Origin: Trebonia sp.
GTDB taxonomy: Bacteria; Actinomycetota; Actinomycetes; Streptosporangiales; Streptosporangiaceae
Assembly: GCA_030038035.1 (NCBI GenBank)
Contig: JASHPP010000204.1
Location: 1-7,296, forward strand
DNA: 7,296 nt
Direction: 5' to 3'
The translations under genes and the position numbers were made by a program. Below the pieces are notes generated by a model. The model was not told the DNA's origin. It saw only the letters and a program-made list of their open reading frames with translations, and searched no databases. Of this stretch, positions 1 through 5,513 are shown one piece after another. How positions within the stretch are numbered: the first letter of the stretch is position 1; each line of letters opens with the position of its first letter.

Positions 1-336
1 GCCGGCGGTGATCTCGTGCCCGAGCCGGGTGTAGCCCCGGAAGTGCGGGGACAGCCGGTTGTCCAGCCGCAGCCGCTGCTCCAGCGGCAGCGCGAAGAAC
101 CGGGCCGCCGCCGCGGTCAGCTCGCCGATCTGCCCGGGGGTCGCGCCGTAGCCGGTGAGCTGCAGGAACCCGATCTCGTGGAGGGCGGTGCGCAGCCCGG
201 CGAGGAACGCCTCGTCGAACGTCCCGTCCGCGCGGCGGGCGGTGCCAAGACACAGCACCGGGATGGGCCCGGCCGCCCGGCAGGCGTGGTCCGGCGCGGC
301 GTGCCGGCGCCCCGCGCCGTCGACGTACTCTGTCAT
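1..336 (-). CDS. Isopenicillin N synthase family 2-oxoglutarate/Fe(II) oxygenase, N-terminal part (cut by window edge)
   Basis: This is the first 112 codons of a gene that continues beyond the left edge. The protein has the N-terminal domain (DIOX_N type) of the isopenicillin N synthase family. A short variable head is followed by IPVLCLG (residues 25-31), where the family begins its first strand. Then come the helix and turn ALHEIGFLQLTGYG (51-64), an amphipathic helix ending in FFALPLEQRLRL (80-91), and FRGYTRLGHEITAG (99-112), which matches the family's typical 'RGY..LG.E.TAG' stretch. The iron-binding HxD...H residues lie in the missing C-terminal half, so catalysis cannot be checked. Family members are soluble enzymes that couple 2-oxoglutarate or substrate oxidation to hydroxylation, ring closure or desaturation; the substrate here is unknown. 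The ATG at 336 is supported by AGGAG at 341-345, four bases upstream. The usual GHG of the family is GYG here, a mild variant. Confidence 0.85.
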   Translation of the reverse strand, partial: MTEYVDGAGRRHAAPDHACRAAGPIPVLCLGTARRADGTFDEAFLAGLRTALHEIGFLQLTGYGATPGQIGELTAAAARFFALPLEQRLRLDNRLSPHFRGYTRLGHEITAG

Positions 337-361
337 GGCTCTCCTACTCCCACGGTACCGC

Positions 362-391
362 TCCCCGGCCGCGGGGACGGCGCGGTCCCCG
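362..391 (-). promoter_or_regulatory. Two mutually exclusive hairpins in the oxygenase leader
   Basis: TCCCCG (362-367) can pair with CGGGGA (372-377) over a 4-nt loop. The same central CGGGGAC (372-378) can instead pair with GTCCCCG (385-391) over a 6-nt loop. Only one hairpin can form at a time. The element lies 26 to 55 nt upstream of the oxygenase ATG and would be in its transcript if transcription starts further out. The pairing is seen directly; a regulatory role is inference, and such repeats also arise by chance at very high GC. Confidence 0.3.
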
Positions 392-427
392 GTCAGGGCT
401 TCCGCGCTCCGGTGCACCCGGGAACGA

Positions 428-458
428 CCCGGCCCCGCGATCTCCCGCGGGGTCCGGG
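428..458. terminator. Strong GC-rich hairpin, possible factor-independent terminator
   Basis: CCCGG plus CCCCGCG (428-439) pairs with CGCGGGG, a single bulged T (453) and CCGGG (446-458). This gives a 12-bp stem with a 6-nt loop (atctcc). No T-tract follows on either strand, which is common for actinomycete terminators. It sits between the debris region and the oxygenase start. It could end transcripts coming from the right on the minus strand, or it could be part of the oxygenase leader. Confidence 0.4.
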
Positions 459-646
459 CCTGCAGCTGACTGGGCTCGTCACCGGTTGACGGCGCACCCG
501 GCGACCAGCACGGTGTCCAGCCCGGACCGCGGTTCCCGGCAGCGGCGGGTCCGGGCTCACGCGCCCGCCTGCCGGGGCACCTCAGCGAGGGTGGCGAGGA
601 CGCGCGCGGCCTCGCCGGGCTGCCTGGCGCTGTGGCCGCCCGCCCG

Positions 647-908
647 ATGACCGATGAAGCCCCCGACTCCTTCGGTCTGGACGTTCACATCGTCTTGCCC
701 AAGGATGTGCGGCGCGAACTCGACGAGTCAGCGGCGTTGCGTGCGCGCGGCGCGCGACCAGTCCGAGGCAGCCAGGCTTCTCCGGAACGCCGCCCGGCAC
801 CTGCACGAGCAGGGCCTACCGTTGCGGGACGTTGGCATTGCGCTCAGGGTGTCCCACCAGCGAGCGCATCAGCTTGTGGATGAGGGGAAGCCTCTCGTTG
901 AAGCTTAG
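647..908 (+). pseudogene. Frameshifted C-terminal remnant of a HicB-family antitoxin
   Basis: Two overlapping plus-strand frames join into one recognisable protein. From the ATG at 647, frame one reads PDSFGLDVHIVLPKDVRREL and on through DESAALR. In the alternating GC tract at about 739-757 the sense moves to the +1 frame, which reads ARDQSEAARLLRNAARHL, then GLPLRDVGIALRVSHQRAHQ and a stop at 906-908. The order (DSF..DV...LP, an Ala/Glu-rich helix, then a helix-turn-helix ending SHQRAHQLV) is the typical C-terminal half of actinobacterial HicB-type antitoxins, which repress their own operon and neutralise a partner toxin. The N-terminal RNase-H-like HicB fold is missing, since no matching sequence lies upstream of 647. 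No HicA-like toxin is visible on either side. The gene therefore looks truncated at the front and frameshifted, although a one-base sequencing error in the GC tract could mimic the shift. Confidence 0.55.
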
Positions 909-1298
909 GTGGCGGCGAGTGAATACTGAACGCGGCATGGCATCCGAAATCAGCATGGAGATGGGCTGACTGTCACCATCATCGATGGTCAGCTCGTGTC
1001 AGCAGGGGTCAATGCGGCGCATCTGGCGCCTGGAGCAGGATACCTGGATCTGGACCAAATCTCCGCCTCGATATCCGGCTCGTGCCCACATGCAGAACGG
1101 CGCTGTGCGCGGTTGCCATGCGCTGTGCCATCCGCATGGTGCGAGCGCCCGCGCCGGCCGTGCATGGAGCCGCATGTATAGACACTTCGGCAGCGGGCCG
1201 ATACCGTCACGGCCGCGGCGACAGTGATCGCCGCCAGTCGCGCGGCCAGCCAATCCCGCGGGGCTCGGGAACACTCGGCGCGCCGCCGTCGGCGCGTA

Positions 1299-1315
1299 CA
1301 GAACAATCCGTTCTG
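1299..1315. repeat. Palindrome CAGAAC-N5-GTTCTG
   Basis: Perfect 6-bp arms (1299-1304 and 1310-1315) are separated by AATCC. The size and symmetry suit a dimeric repressor site, but no gene starts nearby. The spacing differs from the actinobacterial LexA box, which has four bases between GAAC and GTTC. Confidence 0.3.
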
Positions 1316-1664
1316 GAGCATGCGCATTCGAGGCACGAAGGCAATAGTTTTACGGACCTGCCGGGATCGGGGCCTGACCGGCACCGCCGTCGCTAAATTA
1401 ACACGGCCCGCTTCGGCGCGTATTCCGTGCACGGCAAGTTGGAGCTTGCCCAATGCTCGAATCACTAACCGGGCCAGCGCCAGCGCCTGCAGCTGGCACG
1501 ACTGGCCGGCCACCGCCGTGAGGGGGCCGACGCTTAAGGCGTATTCTGGGCAGGTAAGGCTCGTATCACCGCTGCATGCTCGATACTAGTGCTGCATAGC
1601 TCCTGGCGAGCGGCTCCAGGCAGGTGGCACGTAGGCATGTGGTGAAAGGTCGCCGTGTCCGGTG

Positions 1665-1693
1665 TTGACCGCTCTCGGCGAGCCCGGTATGGA
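1665..1693 (+). promoter_or_regulatory. Possible promoter of the methyltransferase gene
   Basis: TTGACC (1665-1670) is five of six to the -35 consensus. A 17-base spacer follows, then TATGGA (1688-1693), a weak -10. Transcription would begin near 1700, giving a leader of about 15 bases. The -10 lacks the conserved final T, so this is tentative. Confidence 0.3.
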
Positions 1694-1715
1694 AACAGGG
1701 AGCCCGAGTTAAACC

Positions 1716-2504
1716 ATGAACCCGCAGGAGGCGTATTACCATTCCGGCATCGACTACCGGAGAGGAAGCCCCCATCTGGCTCAGCCGGCGTTGCATGACC
1801 GCTTGGTTGAAGTACTGCGCGGAACCGTACATAGGCTCGCTGAGCAGGGACTCCCGCTGCGAGTGCTGGAGATCGGCGCGGGACACGGAGGATTCACCAT
1901 GCACGCGCTCGCCTTGGGCTGCGATGTCACCGCAGTTGACATGTCCAGACCCTCGATCGAGGAGTTGCAACGTCGGTTCGGCACGAACCCTAAGCTCCAT
2001 GCGCTCTACGCGCCTGACGGCAAATTGCGCCACGTTGACGCAGACTACAGCCTGCTAATGTGCGTGTCAGTTCTCCATCATATCCCTGATTACATGGGAT
2101 TTCTCAGCGAAGCATCCCGGCGGATCGTAAGAGGCGGCGCGCTTCTCACGCTGCAGGACCCTGTATGGTATTCGCGACATCCAGCAGCTCATCGCGCCGA
2201 GCGAGCAGCGTACTTTGCCTGGCGCCTACGGCAGGGCAGTCTTGTAGAGGGGCTTCAGACCAGGCTACGTAGAATGCGCGGGGCCTTCGATGAGACAAAC
2301 CCACGCGATACGGTGGAGTACCATGTTGTGCGCGATGGAGTCGATGAGGAATCGGTTCTCTCCTTCGCCCGCGGCGCATTCGACGAAGCCACGCTTATCC
2401 CGTATTGGTCAAGTCAGCTTGGAGTAGCACAGCGCCTTGGCGAGCGACTCGGCTTCCATAATTCTTTTGGAATCGTGGCGCACGGCTACAAGTCAAAAGT
2501 CTAG
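1716..2504 (+). CDS. Class I SAM-dependent methyltransferase
   Basis: This 262-residue soluble protein should transfer a methyl group from S-adenosylmethionine; the acceptor is not predictable. The Rossmann-like SAM site is complete. Motif I is VLEIGAGHGGF (residues 50-60), followed by CDVTAVDMS with the ribose-binding acidic D75. The motif IV region YSLLMCVSVLHHIPDY (111-126) comes next, and VRGGALLTLQDP (138-149) is the post-motif strand. The C-terminal third (from about 150) has many Tyr and Trp residues (DPVWYSRH, IPYWSSQ) and may form the acceptor cap. Length is normal for the methyltransferase 11/25-type fold. ATG 1716 is the first start in frame; CAGGGAG at 1696-1702 is a Shine-Dalgarno match but sits 13 bases away, farther than usual. 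The gene stands alone, between two gene-poor spacers. Its G+C is well below that of the right-hand genes, which suggests horizontal transfer. Related proteins occur in natural-product and surface-glycan clusters, but nothing here links it to one. Confidence 0.85.
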   Translation: MNPQEAYYHSGIDYRRGSPHLAQPALHDRLVEVLRGTVHRLAEQGLPLRVLEIGAGHGGFTMHALALGCDVTAVDMSRPSIEELQRRFGTNPKLHALYAPDGKLRHVDADYSLLMCVSVLHHIPDYMGFLSEASRRIVRGGALLTLQDPVWYSRHPAAHRAERAAYFAWRLRQGSLVEGLQTRLRRMRGAFDETNPRDTVEYHVVRDGVDEESVLSFARGAFDEATLIPYWSSQLGVAQRLGERLGFHNSFGIVAHGYKSKV

Positions 2505-2822
2505 ACAGACGATCACCAGCGACGCGGGACGCAGATAAGCACCCCTGCCCGCTGCGTGCCCGAGCGCACAGCGAACCGGAGCGACGCACGGTCACTCACA
2601 GATGTGCCGCCGTGCCGCCGTGCCGCATGGCCAGGCTGATCCCCGCTCCGATGCTGAGCAGCCAGGTTGCGCCCATGCCGGGCCATCGGCCGGCCGGATC
2701 GGCCGGGAACCCAGGTGGCTCCCACCGGTCCATCCGCAGGACAGACGAGAGAGTAAGAGTATGGGCCGCGCAGCCCCACTCGCTTTACCGGATCATCGGT
2801 CGCGTGCGGGCAGGGACGGGCC

Positions 2823-2862
2823 AGCCCGCCGCCGGGCGGGCTAAGCGGAGCTCGCTCTCCGC
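2823..2862. terminator. Tandem hairpins, probable terminator
   Basis: AGCCCGCC (2823-2830) pairs perfectly with GGCGGGCT (2835-2842) over a 4-nt loop. Two bases later GCGGAG (2845-2850) pairs with CTCCGC (2857-2862) over a 6-nt loop. There is no T-run, as is usual in high-GC actinomycetes. The position, about 320 bases after the methyltransferase stop and before the next plus-strand gene, suits insulation between the two units. GGGCGG (2834-2839) could alternatively pair with CCGCCC (2859-2864), so the two hairpins could refold into one. Confidence 0.45.
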
Positions 2863-2915
2863 CCGGAGCCTGCCAAGCTGATCGTCAGGATAGGGACGCT
2901 GGACAGCCGCCACGG

Positions 2916-2955
2916 TCCGTTCGGGAGAGAAAGGGCAATTGTTATTCCGAACGGA
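2916..2955. promoter_or_regulatory. Inverted repeat TCCGTTCGG-N22-CCGAACGGA upstream of the DinB-like gene
   Basis: The two 9-bp arms (2916-2924 and 2947-2955) are perfect reverse complements separated by 22 bases. Arm centres are 31 bp apart, close to three helical turns. Each arm is itself nearly symmetric (CCG-TT-CGG), so each could bind a repressor dimer. The AT-richer spacer between them is a likely promoter core. It could also fold as a hairpin in a leader RNA. Confidence 0.4.
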
Positions 2956-3037
2956 AGCGGGGTGACTGCCCCAGCCGGCTGCTTGCCTCTTCGTTCAGGC
3001 CGACTGGACCATCGCGCGCCAGGCCGCCATCGACCTG

Positions 3038-3442
3038 GTGGCACAAACCCCTGACGCCGTGTCGGCGGCCCTCGCGCGAAGCCCGGACCCAAGCCAGCGC
3101 ACGGGCCCGCCCTGGTCGGCCGCGATGTACCCGTGGCACCTGGTCGACGTCTTGCGCATCGGCACCGAGCGGCTTCTCACCCTCACACACGATCCTGATC
3201 GCGGCATCACCTGCTGGGACGAGAACGCCCTCGCCGATGTCCGGCGGTACGAGCGGCTTTCGCCCGTGGTCGGCCTGATCGTGTTACGGTCGGCAGCACG
3301 TGACTGGGACCACGCGGCGCGAGCGGCTCCCGCCGGCGCTGAGGTCCGCCATCCGGAATTCGGCGCCCTCGGCGCAGTCGAGATCATCCGCCGCAACGCT
3401 CATGAAATGCACGATCACCTGATGGACATCAACCGCCGGTAG
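3038..3442 (+). CDS. DinB-like four-helix protein (possible metal-dependent transferase)
   Basis: The 134-residue protein resembles the DinB/YfiT-like superfamily, small helical bundles that bind a metal through three histidines and often act as thiol-dependent transferases or stress proteins. Candidate ligands are H34 in the first conserved helix (AAMYPWHLVDVLRIG) and the C-terminal cluster AHEMHDH (121-127). The start is uncertain. GTG 3038 is the first accepted start in frame, but it has no ribosome binding site. The reading frame continues upstream to a stop at 2963-2965, and the sequence before it (ADWTIARQAAIDLV, from about 2999) looks like the expected family N-terminus. The true protein may therefore be about 13 residues longer and start at a non-standard codon such as CTG 2966. 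Alternatively its start may have been lost by a small deletion or reading error. It lies 48 bases before the MFS exporter on the same strand, so the two are probably co-transcribed. The reaction and substrate are unknown. Confidence 0.7.
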   Translation: MAQTPDAVSAALARSPDPSQRTGPPWSAAMYPWHLVDVLRIGTERLLTLTHDPDRGITCWDENALADVRRYERLSPVVGLIVLRSAARDWDHAARAAPAGAEVRHPEFGALGAVEIIRRNAHEMHDHLMDINRR

Positions 3443-3490
3443 CGAGACCTCGCGGCACGATCGGACCGGGGACGATAACGACGACGTGAG

Positions 3491-4744
3491 ATGATGCCGG
3501 GCATGGTCGCGTCTGCCGCCGCGCTGCCGAAGCCGTTCCACCGTTACTGGCTGTCAGGCTTCCTGGCAAATTTCGGGGACGGCGTGCGGCTGGCGGCCCT
3601 CCCCCTGCTTGCCGCTCAGCTCACCCGCTCACCGGCCGCTGTCGCGGCGGTCACCGCGGTGCAGAGCCTGCCGTGGCTGCTGGTCGGCGCAGGGCTGGGA
3701 GTCATCGTCGACCGCAGCGACCGGCGCCGGCTCATGGTGGCGGTAGACACTGCGCGGGCAGTCATCATCGCGGCGCTGGCCGCGGCGATCCTGGTGCACG
3801 CGGCCGGGCTGGCCCTGATCTACGTCACGGGTTTCACTACGGGCGTCGGCTCGGCGCTGCGCAACACCGCCGCCGCGACCTGCGTGCCCCGGCTCGTGGA
3901 TTCCGCCGACCTGGACCGGGCTAACGGCCGGGTGATCGCCGGGCAGATCGTCGGCAGCGAACTGGCCGGGCCCGCAGCCGGGGGCTGGCTGTTCGGCCTT
4001 GCGGCGGTCCTGCCGTTCGCGGTGAACGCCGGGACACTGGGCGTCGCCGTGCTGCTGCTGCTCACCCTGCCCAGCGTTTTCCTGCCTGCGCGGCAGCCGG
4101 GCCCGGCGAGAAGGGGTGCCACCATGCGCCGGGATCTCGCTGCGGGCCTGGCGTGGTTGCGGGGCCACTCCGACATCAGGGACTTGACGATCGCTGTGGG
4201 CGTCATCAGCGCCATGGATGCCGCGTGGTTCGCGGTGCTCGTCCTGTACGTGATCCAGATCCTGCGCCAAAGGCCTGGCGCCTACGGCGCGCTGCTGGCG
4301 ATCGGCGCGATCGGCGGGATCGCGGCCGGCGCGACCGGGTCTCGCCTCACCCGGCGAATGGGCGCATGGGGGTCGCTGCTGCTTGCCGGGCTCGTCATGG
4401 CCGCAAGCCAGCTCGTCCTGGGCCTCACCGCCAACGTGATAGTCGCCGCCCTGATGCTCGCGGCCAGCAGCGCGGCCTTTGCCCTGTTCAACATCACCGC
4501 GGTCACGATGCGCCAGCGCCGCGTGCCCGACCGCTTGCTTGGCCGGGTCAGCAGCCTGTACGGGACCGTCGCGGGAGGCGCGGAGGCACTGGGCGCACTC
4601 GCCGGCGGCTGGGTCGCGACCGCGGCAGGAATCCGCGCCACCATGCTCGCCGGCGCCGGGCCCATCGCCGGCGTCATCATCTGGACGGCGTGGCGGCACA
4701 GGCGCCGGCAAACGCGCGACGACGACCCGATACCTGTCAGCTAA
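3491..4744 (+). CDS. MFS transporter, EntS/MFS_3-like exporter
   Basis: The 417-residue protein is almost entirely hydrophobic segments, consistent with the 12 membrane helices of the major facilitator superfamily. Motif A lies in the loop after helix 2 as GVIVDRSDRRRL (residues 70-81). The stretch LDRANGRVIAGQIVGSELAG (141-160) is typical of the MFS_3 group, which includes enterobactin and macrolide exporters. A charged central loop (about 199-230, PARQPGPARRGATMRRDL) separates the two six-helix halves, and a positively charged tail (WRHRRRQTR) marks the cytoplasmic C-terminus. It probably uses the proton gradient to export a small molecule across the cytoplasmic membrane; the substrate is unknown. 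ATG 3491, ATG 3494 and ATG 3503 are all possible starts, with only a weak GTGAG before the first, and translation may depend on the upstream gene. Its stop lies inside the end of the convergent hydrolase gene (8 nt shared, 4737-4744). Confidence 0.9.
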   Translation: MMPGMVASAAALPKPFHRYWLSGFLANFGDGVRLAALPLLAAQLTRSPAAVAAVTAVQSLPWLLVGAGLGVIVDRSDRRRLMVAVDTARAVIIAALAAAILVHAAGLALIYVTGFTTGVGSALRNTAAATCVPRLVDSADLDRANGRVIAGQIVGSELAGPAAGGWLFGLAAVLPFAVNAGTLGVAVLLLLTLPSVFLPARQPGPARRGATMRRDLAAGLAWLRGHSDIRDLTIAVGVISAMDAAWFAVLVLYVIQILRQRPGAYGALLAIGAIGGIAAGATGSRLTRRMGAWGSLLLAGLVMAASQLVLGLTANVIVAALMLAASSAAFALFNITAVTMRQRRVPDRLLGRVSSLYGTVAGGAEALGALAGGWVATAAGIRATMLAGAGPIAGVIIWTAWRHRRRQTRDDDPIPVS

Positions 4745-5513
4745 GGCCGGCGACGGTCCGCAGTTGCCGCTCGTGCGCGTCGCGCATCCAGTCCTTGGTG
4801 CAGCGGGGGTCATGGAAGGGCTTGCCCGCCGCCAGCAGGTCAAGATAGCCCGTGTCGGCTGCCACGCGGCGGCGGAACTCCCCGGCGTCCGCGACGTTCC
4901 CGTGACCCGGCACGAGCCACCGCACACCAGGCACCGCGCCGAGCAGGGCCAGGCCCGCGCGGTAATCGCCGAGCGGGTCGTCCGCGACGGTATCCAGGAC
5001 CGGAATCTCGGTATCGGAAAGCATGTCGCCCGCCACCAGGACACCGGAGTCAGGGAGAAACACCGCAGCGTGCCCCGGCGCGTGGCCGTCGTGGATGATC
5101 AGCCGGGCGGCCGGCCCGTCCCAGGCAATCGCGTCCGCGCCCTCCGGCAGCGGCACTAGCTGCCCGAACAGGTCCAGATCGTGCCCAGGCGCCGACCGCT
5201 GGAGCTGCCTGACCATGCCGTCGCGCTCGGTCAGGGTGATCGTCACCGCGCGCGGGGCCGCGTACCTGGGCACAGCACCCAGCTCACGGTTCCACAGCAC
5301 GTGGTCCCAGTGCGGGTGGGTGGCGAAACCCAGCCGCGCCCGCAACCCGGACCCGGCAAGATCGGCCGCCAGCCCGGAAAGGTCGGCGACCGATATGGCC
5401 GGGTCGATGACCAGACACCCGCCGTCGCCAGCGACGACCGCCACGCTGTTGGTGGCGGCGAAGTCAGCAGTGGCTATGAGGACGCCGGCCGCCAGCTCAC
5501 GAAAGCGCCGCAT
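4737..5513 (-). CDS. Metallo-beta-lactamase-fold hydrolase
   Basis: This 258-residue protein has the full dinuclear metal site of the metallo-beta-lactamase fold. THPHWDH (residues 65-71) gives H66, H68, D70 and H71. GHAPGHAAVF (143-152) gives H148, AGDMLSD (161-167) gives D163, and VPGHGNV (201-207) gives H204. The N-terminal TNSVAVVAGDGGCLVIDP (21-38) is the usual opening strand pair. There is no signal peptide, so it should act in the cytoplasm. The family cleaves ester, thioester, lactone, lactam or phosphoester bonds; the spacing here fits the broad glyoxalase II / lactonase-like group and does not indicate a true beta-lactamase. ATG 5513 is chosen because the family fold begins directly after it. 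The frame stays open further upstream but there reads as the shadow of the nucleotidyltransferase gene. The start overlaps the end of that gene by 17 nt, so translation is probably coupled; AGGAGG at 5535-5540 is too far away to serve this start. The stop overlaps the MFS gene tail to tail. Confidence 0.88.
   Translation of the reverse strand: MRRFRELAAGVLIATADFAATNSVAVVAGDGGCLVIDPAISVADLSGLAADLAGSGLRARLGFATHPHWDHVLWNRELGAVPRYAAPRAVTITLTERDGMVRQLQRSAPGHDLDLFGQLVPLPEGADAIAWDGPAARLIIHDGHAPGHAAVFLPDSGVLVAGDMLSDTEIPVLDTVADDPLGDYRAGLALLGAVPGVRWLVPGHGNVADAGEFRRRVAADTGYLDLLAAGKPFHDPRCTKDWMRDAHERQLRTVAGLS

Larger units (their letters stand above)
337..646. other. GC-rich spacer and leader with hairpins and minus-strand gene debris
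   Basis: No intact gene is visible. The part next to the oxygenase start holds strong inverted repeats (listed separately). Further out, the minus strand reads as two short pieces with coding-like third positions. One at 482-526 reads GLDTVLVAGCAVNR and then a stop; it resembles the strand and loop carrying the nucleophilic cysteine in isochorismatase-type cysteine hydrolases. The other, 560-640, reads ARQPGEAARVLATLAEVPRQ and ends in TGA at 557-559; it looks like the C-terminal tail of an unidentified protein. Both are too short for a firm assignment and are treated as possible debris of deleted genes. Confidence 0.4.
909..1715. other. Gene-free stretch, about 800 bases
   Basis: Open frames occur on both strands, but none shows a ribosome binding site, consistent codon bias or a recognisable family, so I call no gene. 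Visible structure includes a stem-loop at 965-993 (GCTGAC with GTCAGC, inner CATC with GATG) shortly after the HicB remnant. There is also a palindrome CAGAAC-N5-GTTCTG at 1299-1315, and a near direct repeat GCTGCAT(A)GCTC at about 1571-1601. Composition is less GC-rich than the genes on the right. The last 60 bases carry a possible promoter for the methyltransferase. Confidence 0.5.
2505..2965. other. Spacer between methyltransferase and DinB-like gene
   Basis: No convincing gene was found. It holds an 8-bp tandem repeat GTGCCGCC, almost three copies, at 2604-2626. It also holds a minus-strand frame of 45 codons (2596-2733) with a short hydrophobic stretch (TWLLSIGAGISLA) but no ribosome binding site. 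The tandem hairpins at 2823-2862 and the inverted repeat at 2916-2955 are listed separately. Around 2926-2946 there is a short AT-richer island just before the DinB-like gene, where a promoter is likely, though no good -35/-10 pair stands out. Confidence 0.45.

Noticed and set aside
1299..1315. LexA (SOS) box
   Set aside because: GAAC and GTTC are separated by five bases, whereas the actinobacterial LexA box has four, and no gene follows.
989..1513. Minus-strand frame of 174 codons in the gene-free region
   Set aside because: No family resemblance, no ribosome binding site, and Arg/Ala/Cys-rich composition as expected for a chance frame.
1224..1589. Plus-strand frame of 121 codons
   Set aside because: No recognisable domain or start signal; amino-acid make-up looks random.
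337..1715. Insertion sequence or transposon
   Set aside because: No transposase domain, no matching terminal inverted repeats and no target duplication could be found, although the area looks rearranged.
3629..5044. Long minus-strand open frame (471 codons) across the MFS gene
   Set aside because: It is antisense to a clear 12-helix transporter, rich in Arg/Gly/Pro/Gln typical of shadow frames in high-GC DNA, and ends inside two real genes.
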